A stretch of DNA of 22,329 nt from an uncultured Paraburkholderia sp. (GCA_937917025.1 CALFSF010000493.1:1-22329), one strand, 5' to 3'; positions 1 through 7,966 are shown, counted from the first letter of the stretch. Numbers and translations: made by a program. Notes: generated by a model not told the origin, from the letters alone.

Positions 1-1424
1 ATCGCCGCAATGACGCCTTCGGCATACGCCGGATCGATGTGCCGGAAGTGCTCGATCTGGCGCGCAACGATCTCGTCCGGCACGCCGTCGATGTGCCGCG
101 CGATGTTGCCGAACAGGCGCTCGCGTTGTGCCGCATCGAAAATCCGGAACAGCGCGGCGGGCTGGCTGTAGTAATCGTCGTCTTCCCGATGGTCGTAGCG
201 ATCGACGTTCCCCGCGACGAGCGGCGGCTCCGTCGCGTTGCGATCCTGCGCGAATTCATCGAAGCGGTTCGGCTCGTAGTTCACCGTGCCGCCCAGATTG
301 CTGTCGGTGCGCATGCCGCCGTCCCGATGAAACGCATGCGGCGACGCGACGCGCGACGCATTCACCGGAATCTGGTGATGGTTCACGCCCAGCCGGTAAC
401 GCTGCGTGTCGCCGTACGAAAAGAGGCGTCCCTGCAACAGGCGGTCGGGCGAAAACCCGATACCCGGCACCACGTTGGCCGGCGAAAACGCGGCCTGCTC
501 GACGTCCACGAAGTAGTTGCCGGCATTGCGGTTCAATTCAAGGGTGCCGACGTCGATCAACGGATAGTCCTTGTACGGCCACACTTTCGTGATGTCGAAC
601 GGGTTGTAGCGATACGTCGCGGCCTCCGCTTCCGGCATCACCTGAATGCAGAATCGCCATTTCGGAAAATTCCCGCTGTCGATGTTCGCGACCAGATCGC
701 GCTACGCGCTTTCACGATCGGCGGCGATCACCTGCGCGGCTTCGGCGTCGGTGTAGTTTTCGATGCCCTGCATCGACCTGAAGTGGAACTTCACCCAGAA
801 GCGCTCGTTGTTCGCGTTGATGAACGAGTACGTGTGCGAGCCGAAGCCGTGCATCGTCCGGTAGTTCCGCGGGATGCCGCGATCGCTCATCACGATCGTC
901 ACCTGATGCAGCGACTCCGGATGCCGCGACCAGAAGTCCCACGCCGCGACGTTGCTGCGCGTGTTCGTGTACGGGTCGCGCTTTTGCGTATGGATGAAGT
1001 CCGGAAACTTCAACGGATCGCGAATGAAGAACACCGGCGTGTTGTTGCCGACCACGTCCCAGTTGCCCTCTTCCGTGTAGAACTTGATGGCGAAACCGCG
1101 CACGTCGCGCTCGGCGTCGGCGGCGCCGCGCTCACCGGCGACGGTCGAAAAGCGCATGAAGAGCGGCGTTTCCTTGCCGACCTGCGCAAACACCTTCGCT
1201 TTCGTGAAGCGCGAGACGTCGTGCGTGATCTTCAGCGTGCCGAACGCGCCCGACCCTTTTGCGTGGACGCGCCGCTCGGGAATCACCTCGCGGTCGAAGT
1301 GCGCCAGCTTCTCGATCAGCCAGACGTCCTGCAGCGCGACCGGGCCGCGCGGGCCGGCGGTCATCGAATTCTGGTTGTCGGCGACGGGCGCGCCGGCGGC
1401 GGTGGTGAGTTTGCGTTCAGACAT
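1..1424 (-). pseudogene. katA: Monofunctional haem catalase gene interrupted by an in-frame amber codon; 3' end beyond window
   Basis: The two halves together match a small-subunit haem catalase (H2O2 to water and O2, cytoplasm). I chose the ATG at 1424 because AGGAG lies 7 nt upstream; an upstream in-frame start near 1487 lacks this. Distal-side catalytic His54 (in RRVHAKGSG) and Asn127 (in VVGNNTPVFF) are in the first half. Codon 241 (702-704) is TAG in the context DRESA-stop-RDLVANI, where catalases normally have Gln (CAG). After it the frame runs on without another stop to position 3, with conserved FPKWRF, the NRNAGNYF region and the haem-ligand motif RLFSYGDTQRYRLG (Tyr337 at 414-416). 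474 codons are visible, against a usual length of about 480, so only a short tail lies outside. If TAG is read as stop, the 240-residue product lacks Tyr337 and should be inactive. The alternatives are sequencing error or amber suppression. The gene lies downstream of oxyR on the same strand. Confidence 0.9.
702..704 (-). other. In-frame TAG codon within catalase
   Basis: The plus strand reads CTA, so the gene strand reads TAG. A single C-to-T change from CAG (Gln) explains it. The codons on both sides keep the catalase reading frame and the family sequence, so this is a point nonsense change and not a frameshift. Confidence 0.93.
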
Positions 1425-1498
1425 CCTTCTACTCCTGGCTTTTATTCGAAATTGAGCGTGATGCGGCATGGCGGCTATGGCGGCCATGACCGCGAACT

Positions 1499-1618
1499 TC
1501 AGGCCGAAATCGCGCGATCGACGAGAAGCGCGAACGCCACGGTACGCAGCGATGCGGCCAGGGTCTGTACCGGGAGCGTCGTGGCTTGCTGGGCAAGCGG
1601 GGAGTGGGCTTGATTCAT
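1499..1618 (-). CDS. Short unrecognised ORF (39 aa) between oxyR and the catalase
   Basis: The ATG at 1618 has a near-ideal Shine-Dalgarno GGAGGA, 4 nt upstream with ACCG as spacer. The frame runs 39 codons to TGA at 1499-1501. The product starts MNQAHSPLAQQ and ends in a mildly hydrophobic, amphipathic stretch (residues about 15-39, ending LLVDRAISA). I do not recognise it, and no cysteine, lipobox or clear signal peptide is visible. It lies about 35 nt downstream of a candidate -10 element and 75 nt upstream of the catalase ATG, so it would be the first cistron of the catalase transcript. It could be a small membrane-associated protein, a translated leader, or a remnant of a longer gene. 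The strong ribosome site is the main support. Confidence 0.45.
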   Translation of the reverse strand: MNQAHSPLAQQATTLPVQTLAASLRTVAFALLVDRAISA

Positions 1619-1660
1619 CGGTTCCTCCGGTTGTGTCGGATCGGGCGATCCATGGAGGAA

Positions 1661-1689
1661 ACTATAACGATGGCTATCGAATTATAGAA
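1661..1689 (-). promoter_or_regulatory. Candidate promoter for the short ORF and catalase
   Basis: On the minus strand a -10 TATAGT (1661-1666) is preceded after 17 nt by TTCTAT (1684-1689), a poor match to TTGACA. A poor -35 is typical of promoters that need an activator. It lies in the only markedly AT-rich part of this gap and leads into the 39-aa ORF and the catalase. Confidence 0.45.
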
Positions 1690-1716
1690 TTTGATTAAAT
1701 ATATCTATTCGATAGC
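1673..1716. promoter_or_regulatory. 44-bp palindromic region, candidate OxyR operator
   Basis: A perfect 10-bp inverted repeat, GCTATCGAAT (1673-1682) and ATTCGATAGC (1707-1716), flanks a 24-bp AT-rich centre that holds a smaller dyad (ATTT 1689-1692 / AAAT 1697-1700). The tetramers CTAT and ATAG recur within it, as in OxyR sites, and the overall length matches the roughly 45-bp footprint of an OxyR tetramer. The spacing does not fit the strict enteric consensus of four tetramers with 7-nt gaps, so OxyR is an inference from position: it overlaps the candidate -35 of the catalase transcript, just downstream of oxyR. Confidence 0.5.
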
Positions 1717-1744
1717 GGACGCCCTGAATCGGGAAGGGCTTCTT

Positions 1745-1774
1745 CTGGCCGCGCGGCGCGATGCCGGCGGCCAG
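1745..1774 (-). terminator. Hairpin after oxyR, weak terminator candidate
   Basis: Arms CTGGCCGC (1745-1752) and GCGGCCAG (1767-1774) form an 8-bp perfect stem with a 14-nt loop, about 30 nt downstream of the oxyR stop. No T-run follows on the minus strand, so it may only protect the 3' end or do nothing. Confidence 0.25.
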
Positions 1775-1802
1775 TGCAACTGACGCGATGAGAAAGCGCG
1801 CG

Positions 1803-2762
1803 CTAACTAACCGCTGCGGGCTGGTCGAGCTTGCTCACGCCGGACAGGTCGCAGGCGCTGATGGCGTCGCAGATGGCGTCGATGGCGGGCATCCGCGTGA
1901 AGCTCTTGCGCCACGCCAGCACGACGCGACGGTCGGGCACCGGATCGTCGAAATGCACGTAGCTGAGAAGCCCCGAGTCGACGCCGCCCGCGTGCGGCTT
2001 CACCTCGGTCACCGACATGCGCGGCAGCACGGTGATGCCGACGCCGCTCGCGACCATATGGCGGATCGTCTCGAGCGAAGAACCCTCGAACGTTTTCTGG
2101 ATGCCGTCGGCGTTCTGCGAAAAGCGCATCAGTTCCGGGCACACGCCCAGCACGTGATCGCGGAAGCAATGGCCGCTGCCGAGCAGCAGCATGGTTTCCT
2201 GCTTCAGGTCGCTCGGGTCGATTTTCGCGCGCGTTTCCCATGCGTGGCCCGACGGCAGCGCGACGACGAACGGCTCGTCGTACAGCGGACGCAGCATCAG
2301 GCCGGTTTCCGGGAACGGCAGCGCCATGATGGCGACGTCGATTTCGCCCTGCTTGAGCAGTTCGATCAGCTTGAGCGTGTAGTTTTCCTGCAGCATCAGC
2401 GGCATCTGCGGGACGCGCTGGATCATCTGCTTGACGAGCGTGGGCAGCAGATACGGCCCGATCGTGTAGATCACGCCCAGACGCAGCGGCCCGACGAGCG
2501 GATCCTTGCCCTGCTTGGCGATTTCCTTGATGGCGAGCGTCTGTTCCAGCACGCGCTGCGCCTGCGAGACGATCTGCTCGCCCACCGGCGTCACGCTGAC
2601 TTCGCTCGTGCCGCGCTCGAAAATCTGCACGTTCAGTTCGTCTTCGAGCTTCTTGATCGCCACCGACAGCGTCGGCTGGCTGACGAAACACGCTTCGGCC
2701 GCCCGGCCGAAGTGCCGTTCGCGGGCGACCGCGACGATGTATTTCAATTCAGTGAGCGTCAT
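1803..2762 (-). CDS. oxyR: Hydrogen-peroxide-sensing LysR-type regulator OxyR
   Basis: This 319-residue protein begins MTLTELKYIVAVARERHFGRA, the typical OxyR N-terminus, with a winged helix-turn-helix at about residues 1-60 (AAEACFVSQPTLSVAIKKLE). The sensing cysteines fall exactly at the classical positions: Cys199 (GSGHCFRDH) and Cys208 (LGVCPEL). Their disulphide switches the protein from reduced repressor to oxidised activator of catalase and related genes. An earlier in-frame start at 2855 is rejected because it would place the promoter inside the gene. No strong Shine-Dalgarno precedes the chosen ATG. recG lies 161 bp upstream and the catalase downstream, both on the same strand, so OxyR probably controls the catalase next to it. 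All key residues are present. Confidence 0.95.
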   Translation of the reverse strand: MTLTELKYIVAVARERHFGRAAEACFVSQPTLSVAIKKLEDELNVQIFERGTSEVSVTPVGEQIVSQAQRVLEQTLAIKEIAKQGKDPLVGPLRLGVIYTIGPYLLPTLVKQMIQRVPQMPLMLQENYTLKLIELLKQGEIDVAIMALPFPETGLMLRPLYDEPFVVALPSGHAWETRAKIDPSDLKQETMLLLGSGHCFRDHVLGVCPELMRFSQNADGIQKTFEGSSLETIRHMVASGVGITVLPRMSVTEVKPHAGGVDSGLLSYVHFDDPVPDRRVVLAWRKSFTRMPAIDAICDAISACDLSGVSKLDQPAAVS

Positions 2763-2789
2763 TGGGGACCAATCAGAGCGATGGATTCG

Positions 2790-2812
2790 ATAGGTTTCTG
2801 TTATACACCTAT
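2790..2812. promoter_or_regulatory. Inverted repeat over the oxyR start of transcription, candidate autoregulatory OxyR site
   Basis: ATAGGT (2790-2795) and ACCTAT (2807-2812) form a perfect 6-bp dyad with an 11-nt gap. This spans the oxyR -10 and the expected start of transcription. A LysR-type protein bound here would block its own promoter, as is known for OxyR in enterics. The match is to a half-site pair only. Confidence 0.45.
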
Positions 2813-2828
2813 GGGGCCAATTCGCCAA
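2800..2828 (-). promoter_or_regulatory. oxyR promoter
   Basis: On the minus strand TTGGCG (2823-2828), a 17-nt spacer and TATAAC (2800-2805) make a good sigma70-type promoter. Transcription would start near 2793, about 30 nt before the oxyR ATG at 2762. This suggests that oxyR has its own promoter rather than depending on recG read-through. Confidence 0.6.
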
Positions 2829-2923
2829 CCCGGATTGACTTTGATACGGGCACAAAACCGCTGGCGCCCCGCCAGGCCCGGGTTACGGGCCGCTCGCGGC
2901 CGACGCGGCGCGCGCCAGAGACG

Positions 2924-5161
2924 TCAGGCCTTCAGATACTGCTCGCGCGCGCCGAGCCAGCGCGCGAGATGCTGCGTGACGACCTCCGGGTATTCGTCGA
3001 GCAGACGCGTGGCCGCTTCGCGTGCCGGCTCGATCAGCCAGCCGTCCTGTTCGAGATCGGCAAACCGCAGCATGGCCGCGCCCGACTGCCGCGCACCCAG
3101 AAACTCGCCGGGACCGCGGATTTCGAGGTCGCGCCGCGCGATTTCGAAACCGTCGGTCGTCTCGCGCATGGTCTGCAACCGCGCGCGGGCGGTTTGCGAC
3201 AGCGGGGCGGTATAGAGCAGCACGCACACCGACGCCGCACTGCCGCGCCCCACCCGCCCGCGCAACTGGTGCAGCTGCGCGAGACCGAAGCGCTCGGCGT
3301 GCTCGATCACCATCAGCGAGGCGTTCGGCACGTCGACGCCCACTTCGATCACCGTCGTCGCGACCAGCAGTTGCACTTCGTTGCGCGTGAAGGCATCCAT
3401 CACCGCGGCTTTCTCTGCGGGCGCGAGGCGTCCGTGCACGAGGCCAACGTTCAGTTCCGGCAGCGCCGCGATCAGCGTTTCGTACGTTTCGACCGCGGTT
3501 TGCAGCTGGAGCGTCTCGCTTTCCTCGATCAGCGGGCAGACCCAGTAGACCTGGCGCCCGGTCAGCGCCGCCTCGCGCACGCGGCCGGTCACTTCTTCGC
3601 GGCGCGCGTCGGATACCAGCTTCGTCAGGATCGGCGTGCGGCCGGGGGGGAGTTCGTCGATGGTGGAAACGTCGAGGTCGGCGTAGTAGGTCATCGCGAG
3701 CGTGCGCGGAATCGGCGTTGCCGACATCATCAGTTGATGCGGCTGGAAGTCGCGCGCAACGTCGCCGACGTTCCGCCCCGGAGGAAGTCCCCCTGGGGGA
3801 CGCGCCTTCGCGCGGAGCGCGAGCCGCTGGTCGACGCCGAAGCGGTGCTGTTCGTCGACGATCACGAGGCCGAGGCGCGCGAATTCGACGGCGTCCTGGA
3901 TGATCGCGTGCGTGCCGATCACGAGTTGCGCGGTGCCGAGCGCGGCGGCTTCGAGCGCGGCGCGCTTGTCTTTCGCCTTCAGGCTGCCCGCGAGCCACGC
4001 GACGCTCACGCCCAGCGGTTCGAGCCAGCCGCGCAGCTTGCGCGCGTGCTGTTCGGCGAGGATTTCGGTCGGCGCCATCAGCGCGGCCTGATAACCCGCG
4101 TCGATCGCCTGCGCGGCGGCGAGCGCCGCGACGACCGTCTTGCCGCTGCCGACGTCGCCCTGCAGCAGACGCTGCATCGGATGCGGCTGCGTCAGATCCT
4201 GCGCGATCTCCGCCGTGACGCGCTGCTGCGCGCCCGTCAACGCGAACGGCAACGCGTCGAGCAGACGGGTGACGAGCGATGCCGGATCCGCCGGCCCGCG
4301 ACGCGGCATCGCCGGCGCCGCGCGCGTGCGCCGCGCTTCGTGCGCGCGCTTGAGCGACATCTGCTGCGCGAGCAGTTCCTCGAACTTGATGCGCGTCCAC
4401 GCCGGATGCGTGCCGTCGATCAACGCGTGCTCGTCGGAATCCGCGTTCGGGTGATGCAGCGTGCGTACCGCGTCCATCAACGACGGCACACCCAGCGGCT
4501 GCAGGTACGCCTGCGCGACCGGCGCGGGTAGCAGTTCCGGCAGCGCGGTGCGCGAAAGCGCGTTGTCGATCGACTTGCGCAGATAGGCCTGCGTCACGCC
4601 GGCGGTACTCGGATAAACGGGCGTGAGCGCCTGCGGCAGCGGCGTTTCTTCCTCGACGACCTTCACCGCCGGATGCACCATCTCCATGCCGAAGAAGCCG
4701 CCGCGCACGTCGCCGCGCACGCGCAGCCGCTGGCCGATCGCCATCTGCCTGACCTGCGAGCCGTAGAAGTTGAGAAAGCGCAGCACGAGTTCGTCGCCCG
4801 CATCGTCGCGCAGCTTGACCAGCAACTGGCGACGCGGACGGTAGGCGATCTCGTTGTCGAAAACGACGCCTTCGGTTTGCGCGAGGTCGCCTGGCAGCAG
4901 TTCGCCCACGGGCGTGAGCGACGTTTCGTCTTCGTAGCGCATCGGCAGATGCAGCACGAGATCGATGTCGCGCGTGAGACCGAGTTTGGCGAGTTTGTCG
5001 GCGGTTCGGGGGAGCGCCGCAGCCGGCTTTTTCGCGCCGGCCTGATCGTCCGCCTGCGCGGGCGAGGCAGCGGCAGCCGCCTTGCCGCGCGCGGCGCGGC
5101 GTTTCGGCGCGGCGCTCACTTCTTCGGTATCGGCAGGCATACGGCGTTCGGGCAAGGGCAT
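2924..5161 (-). CDS. recG: ATP-dependent DNA helicase RecG
   Basis: RecG remodels stalled replication forks and Holliday junctions. The order is an N-terminal wedge/OB region (about residues 50-240), Walker A GDVGSGKT (Lys341), DEQH box (436-439), SATPIPRTLAM, and helicase motif VI QLRGRVGRG, then the RecG-specific C-terminus. With the ATG at 5161 the protein is 745 aa, about 50 longer than the E. coli form. The extra is a low-complexity Ala/Lys-rich N-terminus and an insertion after the DEQH box (about residues 454-468, rich in Pro and Gly) coded by a palindromic stretch. The start is uncertain: ATGs at 5161 and 5140 both lack a good Shine-Dalgarno, and the frame is open further upstream to 5290. 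The gene is divergent from queA. Confidence 0.95.
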   Translation of the reverse strand: MPLPERRMPADTEEVSAAPKRRAARGKAAAAASPAQADDQAGAKKPAAALPRTADKLAKLGLTRDIDLVLHLPMRYEDETSLTPVGELLPGDLAQTEGVVFDNEIAYRPRRQLLVKLRDDAGDELVLRFLNFYGSQVRQMAIGQRLRVRGDVRGGFFGMEMVHPAVKVVEEETPLPQALTPVYPSTAGVTQAYLRKSIDNALSRTALPELLPAPVAQAYLQPLGVPSLMDAVRTLHHPNADSDEHALIDGTHPAWTRIKFEELLAQQMSLKRAHEARRTRAAPAMPRRGPADPASLVTRLLDALPFALTGAQQRVTAEIAQDLTQPHPMQRLLQGDVGSGKTVVAALAAAQAIDAGYQAALMAPTEILAEQHARKLRGWLEPLGVSVAWLAGSLKAKDKRAALEAAALGTAQLVIGTHAIIQDAVEFARLGLVIVDEQHRFGVDQRLALRAKARPPGGLPPGRNVGDVARDFQPHQLMMSATPIPRTLAMTYYADLDVSTIDELPPGRTPILTKLVSDARREEVTGRVREAALTGRQVYWVCPLIEESETLQLQTAVETYETLIAALPELNVGLVHGRLAPAEKAAVMDAFTRNEVQLLVATTVIEVGVDVPNASLMVIEHAERFGLAQLHQLRGRVGRGSAASVCVLLYTAPLSQTARARLQTMRETTDGFEIARRDLEIRGPGEFLGARQSGAAMLRFADLEQDGWLIEPAREAATRLLDEYPEVVTQHLARWLGAREQYLKA
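3787..3813. repeat. Double palindrome inside recG, possible REP-like insertion
   Basis: GTCCCCC (3787-3793), one T, then GGGGGAC (3795-3801) form a 7-bp perfect dyad. It is followed at once by GCGC-CTTC-GCGC (3802-3813). Stem-loop pairs like this are usual between genes, not in a helicase core. It falls where RecG has extra residues relative to the family as I recall it, and it keeps the frame. Confidence 0.5.
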
Positions 5162-5185
5162 GTGTCGCTTCGCAAGTACAATATC

Positions 5186-5203
5186 GGCTTTCCAGGCTTT
5201 CCA
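5186..5203. repeat. Two tandem copies of a 9-bp unit in the recG-queA gap
   Basis: GGCTTTCCA occurs twice head to tail (5186-5194 and 5195-5203) in the 188-bp gap between the divergent recG and queA starts. It could be a regulator half-site pair or chance. I could not place a convincing promoter for either gene here. Confidence 0.3.
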
Positions 5204-5349
5204 GTGTGGCGCAACGTTGCCATGCGCCGCCATGCCGGCAGACCCGACGGGTCGCTCACGCGGGCTGGCGCTGCAATGTTTCGCAATCATAGCCGCTCGC
5301 CGCCCGGCACCGGTTCAATTCAGCATCGATTCATATCCAGTCCGTCCGC

Positions 5350-6399
5350 ATGTTCACGCTTTCCGATTTCGATTTTGTCCTGCCGCCCGAGCTGATCGCG
5401 CAGACCGCATTGCCCGAGCGCAGCGCGAGCCGTCTGCTCGAAGTGGACGGCTCGGGCACGCCCGCCCGCTTCAACGATCGCGGCTTCGCCCAGCTGCCCG
5501 ACTGCATCGCGCCCGGCGATCTGCTGGTGTTCAACGATACCAAAGTCCTGAAGGCGCGCTTCCTCGGCCAGAAGGCCAGTGGCGGCAAGATCGAAGTGCT
5601 GGTCGAACGGCTGACTGGCGAAACGACCGCGCTCGCACAGATCCGCGCGAGCAAAAGCCCGGCGCCCGGCACGACGCTGCGTCTCGCGGATGCGTTCGAC
5701 GTCACGGTCGGCGAGCGCGTCGAGCCGTTCTACACACTGCACTTCCCCGCCGGTTGCCTGACGCTGATCGAGCAGTACGGCCGGCTGCCGCTGCCGCCCT
5801 ACATCGAGCACGACCCCGACGCCACCGACGAGACGCGCTATCAGACCGTGTTCGCGCAGAATCCGGGCGCGGTCGCCGCGCCGACCGCGGGCCTGCACTT
5901 CGACACGTCGCTGCTCGCGCGCCTGGACGAGAAAGGCATCGAGCGCGCGACGCTGACGCTGCACGTCGGCGCGGGCACGTTCCAGCCGGTGCGCGTCGAG
6001 AACCTGGACGAGCACAAGATGCACAGCGAGTGGTACCAGTTGCCGCAGACGCTCGTCGACCGCATCGCCGCGACCCGGGCGCGCGGCAACCGCGTGATCG
6101 CGGTCGGCACGACGTCGATGCGCGCGCTCGAAGCCGCCGCGCGCAGCGCCGAGGAAGCCGGCCGCCCGCTCGCCGCGACGAGCGCCGAAACGGACATCTT
6201 CATCACGCCGGGCTACCGGTTCCGGATCGTCGACCGGCTGGTGACGAACTTCCATCTGCCGAAGTCGACGCTGCTGATGCTGGTGTCGGCATTCGCCGGG
6301 ATCGACACGATCCGCGCCGCTTACGCGCACGCAATCGAAGAGCGGTACCGCTTTTTCAGCTACGGCGACGCGATGCTGCTCACGCGCCGCGACGCGTGA
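5350..6399 (+). CDS. queA: S-adenosylmethionine:tRNA ribosyltransferase-isomerase QueA
   Basis: QueA transfers and isomerises the ribosyl part of SAM onto preQ1 at tRNA position 34, giving epoxyqueuosine. The 349-residue length fits the family (about 350). Conserved stretches are the N-terminal FDFVLPPELIAQ with PERSASRLL, DLLVFNDTKVLKARFLG, the AAPTAGLHFD segment, GAGTFQPVR, the GTTSMRALE segment and the C-terminal LPKSTLLMLVSAF. The ATG at 5350 starts the typical MFTLSDFDF; no strong Shine-Dalgarno precedes it. tgt, the enzyme for the preceding step, follows 119 bp downstream, so the two probably share a transcript. Confidence 0.96.
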   Translation: MFTLSDFDFVLPPELIAQTALPERSASRLLEVDGSGTPARFNDRGFAQLPDCIAPGDLLVFNDTKVLKARFLGQKASGGKIEVLVERLTGETTALAQIRASKSPAPGTTLRLADAFDVTVGERVEPFYTLHFPAGCLTLIEQYGRLPLPPYIEHDPDATDETRYQTVFAQNPGAVAAPTAGLHFDTSLLARLDEKGIERATLTLHVGAGTFQPVRVENLDEHKMHSEWYQLPQTLVDRIAATRARGNRVIAVGTTSMRALEAAARSAEEAGRPLAATSAETDIFITPGYRFRIVDRLVTNFHLPKSTLLMLVSAFAGIDTIRAAYAHAIEERYRFFSYGDAMLLTRRDA

Positions 6400-6518
6400 T
6401 TCACCGCGGCCCGAACGTAACGTAACAGGCAGTTTCCGTTTCAACCCGCCGCTGCGCGAGGCACGGCGGCGTTCTTCATCTGCGCCGGACTGTTTTCCGG
6501 TGGCACAGGAGTCTTTTC

Positions 6519-7706
6519 ATGACCGACGGTCATCAGCACGCAACACCCACCGCACGCCCGGACAACGGCCTCAAGTTCGAACTGCTCACCACCGACGGTC
6601 AGGCGCGCCGCGGCCGCGTCACGCTCAATCATGGCGTCGTCGAAACGCCGATCTTCATGCCCGTCGGCACGTACGGCACGGTGAAGGCGGTCCAGCCGCG
6701 CGAACTCGAGGAGATGCACGCGCAGATCATCCTCGGCAACACGTTTCACCTGTGGCTGCGCCCCGGGCTCGAGACGATCGCCGCGCACGGCGGCCTTCAT
6801 TCGTTCATGGGCTGGAAAAAGCCGATCCTGACCGACTCGGGCGGTTTCCAGGTATTTTCGCTCGGCGATCTGCGCAAGATCACCGAGGATGGCGTCACGT
6901 TCGCGTCGCCGATCAACGGCGACAAGCTCTTTCTGTCGCCCGAAGTGTCGATGCAGATCCAGAAGGTGCTCGATTCCGACATCGTGATGCAGTTCGACGA
7001 GTGCACGCCGTACGCGACCAACGACGTCCCGACGTCACACCAGGAAGCGGCCGATTCGATGCGCATGTCGATGCGCTGGGCCAGACGTTCGATCGACGAA
7101 TTCAACCGGCTCGGCAACCCCAATGCGCTCTTCGGCATCGTTCAGGGCGGCATGTTCGAGGATCTTCGCGACGAATCGCTCGCCGGCCTGTCGGACATCG
7201 ACTTCCACGGCTTCGCGATCGGCGGCCTTTCGGTCGGTGAGCCGAAGGAGGACATGATGCGCGTGCTGAACCACATCGGACCGAAGCTGCCGCCGAACAA
7301 GCCGCATTACCTGATGGGCGTCGGCACGCCGGAGGATCTGGTCGCGGGGGTGGCAGCCGGCGTCGACATGTTCGACTGCGTGATGCCGACGCGCAATGCG
7401 CGCAACGGCTGGCTCTTCACCCGTTTCGGCGACGTGAAGATCCGCAACGCGACCCACCGGAACTCGCTGCGCCCGCTCGACGAGCGGTGCGGCTGCTACA
7501 CCTGCCGCAATTTCACCCGCGGCTATCTGCACCATCTGCATCGCGTGGGCGAAATTCTTGGCGCGCAGCTGAACACGATCCACAACCTGCATTACTACCT
7601 GGAACTGATGCAGGAAATGCGCGACGCAATCGAAACCCACATGTTCGACGCGTTCCGCAAGCTGTTTCATGAGAACCGGGCGCGAGGGGTCGAAGGGCCC
7701 GCGTGA
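6519..7706 (+). CDS. tgt: tRNA-guanine transglycosylase Tgt
   Basis: Tgt exchanges guanine-34 for preQ1 in tRNAs with GUN anticodons. The catalytic aspartates are visible as Asp106 (ILTDSGGFQ) and Asp286 (MFDCVMPTRNARNG). The zinc site is Cys324, Cys326, Cys329 (CGCYTC) and His355, with the same spacing as in E. coli. AGGAG lies 7 nt before the ATG. The 395 residues include about 15 extra at the N-terminus compared with E. coli. It sits between queA and yajC-secD-secF, a common arrangement in proteobacteria. Confidence 0.97.
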   Translation: MTDGHQHATPTARPDNGLKFELLTTDGQARRGRVTLNHGVVETPIFMPVGTYGTVKAVQPRELEEMHAQIILGNTFHLWLRPGLETIAAHGGLHSFMGWKKPILTDSGGFQVFSLGDLRKITEDGVTFASPINGDKLFLSPEVSMQIQKVLDSDIVMQFDECTPYATNDVPTSHQEAADSMRMSMRWARRSIDEFNRLGNPNALFGIVQGGMFEDLRDESLAGLSDIDFHGFAIGGLSVGEPKEDMMRVLNHIGPKLPPNKPHYLMGVGTPEDLVAGVAAGVDMFDCVMPTRNARNGWLFTRFGDVKIRNATHRNSLRPLDERCGCYTCRNFTRGYLHHLHRVGEILGAQLNTIHNLHYYLELMQEMRDAIETHMFDAFRKLFHENRARGVEGPA

Positions 7707-7716
7707 CGGTTTTCCC

Positions 7717-7746
7717 ACGTTGTGGGCATGCGCGCCAGGGGCGCGC
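7717..7746 (+). terminator. Two adjacent hairpins after tgt, weak terminator candidate
   Basis: A small stem (CCCAC-GTT-GTGGG) just after tgt is followed by a 7-bp perfect stem GCGCGCC (7730-7736) and GGCGCGC (7740-7746) with a 3-nt loop. There is no T-run, so factor-independent termination is doubtful. The 260-bp gap to yajC holds little else I can name besides AT-rich -10-like hexamers near 7822 and 7923. Confidence 0.25.
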
Positions 7747-7966
7747 CGCCCGCAAACGCCCGTCCATTCATGCGTGCGGCGAAATCTGCCCAACCATGCG
7801 CCCATATGCCGGAACAAACCTTACAATAATCTTTCGCAACGTATGACCGGGCTGCGCTTATCGCAAATAACAGCTTGATCGGAAAGCGCATTTCATGTGC
7901 AGTTGCGGCTTATCGCCGGTGGTAGAATAACCGGCTGCATTTTTTGATCATAACGGAGAGACCAAC

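Noticed and set aside
1425..1487. N-terminal extension of the catalase from an upstream in-frame ATG
   Set aside because: The 21 added residues do not look like catalase, and the ATG at 1424 has a well-placed AGGAG.
39..1613. Long plus-strand frame of 524 codons across the catalase
   Set aside because: It is the exact antisense register of the catalase codons, Arg/Val/Ala-rich and without family features; typical of high-GC genes.
1761..3215. Plus-strand frame over oxyR
   Set aside because: Shadow of oxyR; crosses the oxyR promoter and the recG end with no ribosome site.
2762..4531. Long plus-strand frame of 589 codons over recG
   Set aside because: Antisense shadow of recG with Arg-rich, repetitive composition; recG has all helicase motifs.
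7903..7931. Promoter for yajC from TTGCGG and TAGAAT
   Set aside because: The spacer is only 14 nt; a 17-nt spacer gives a poor -10. The elements are suggestive but not supportable.
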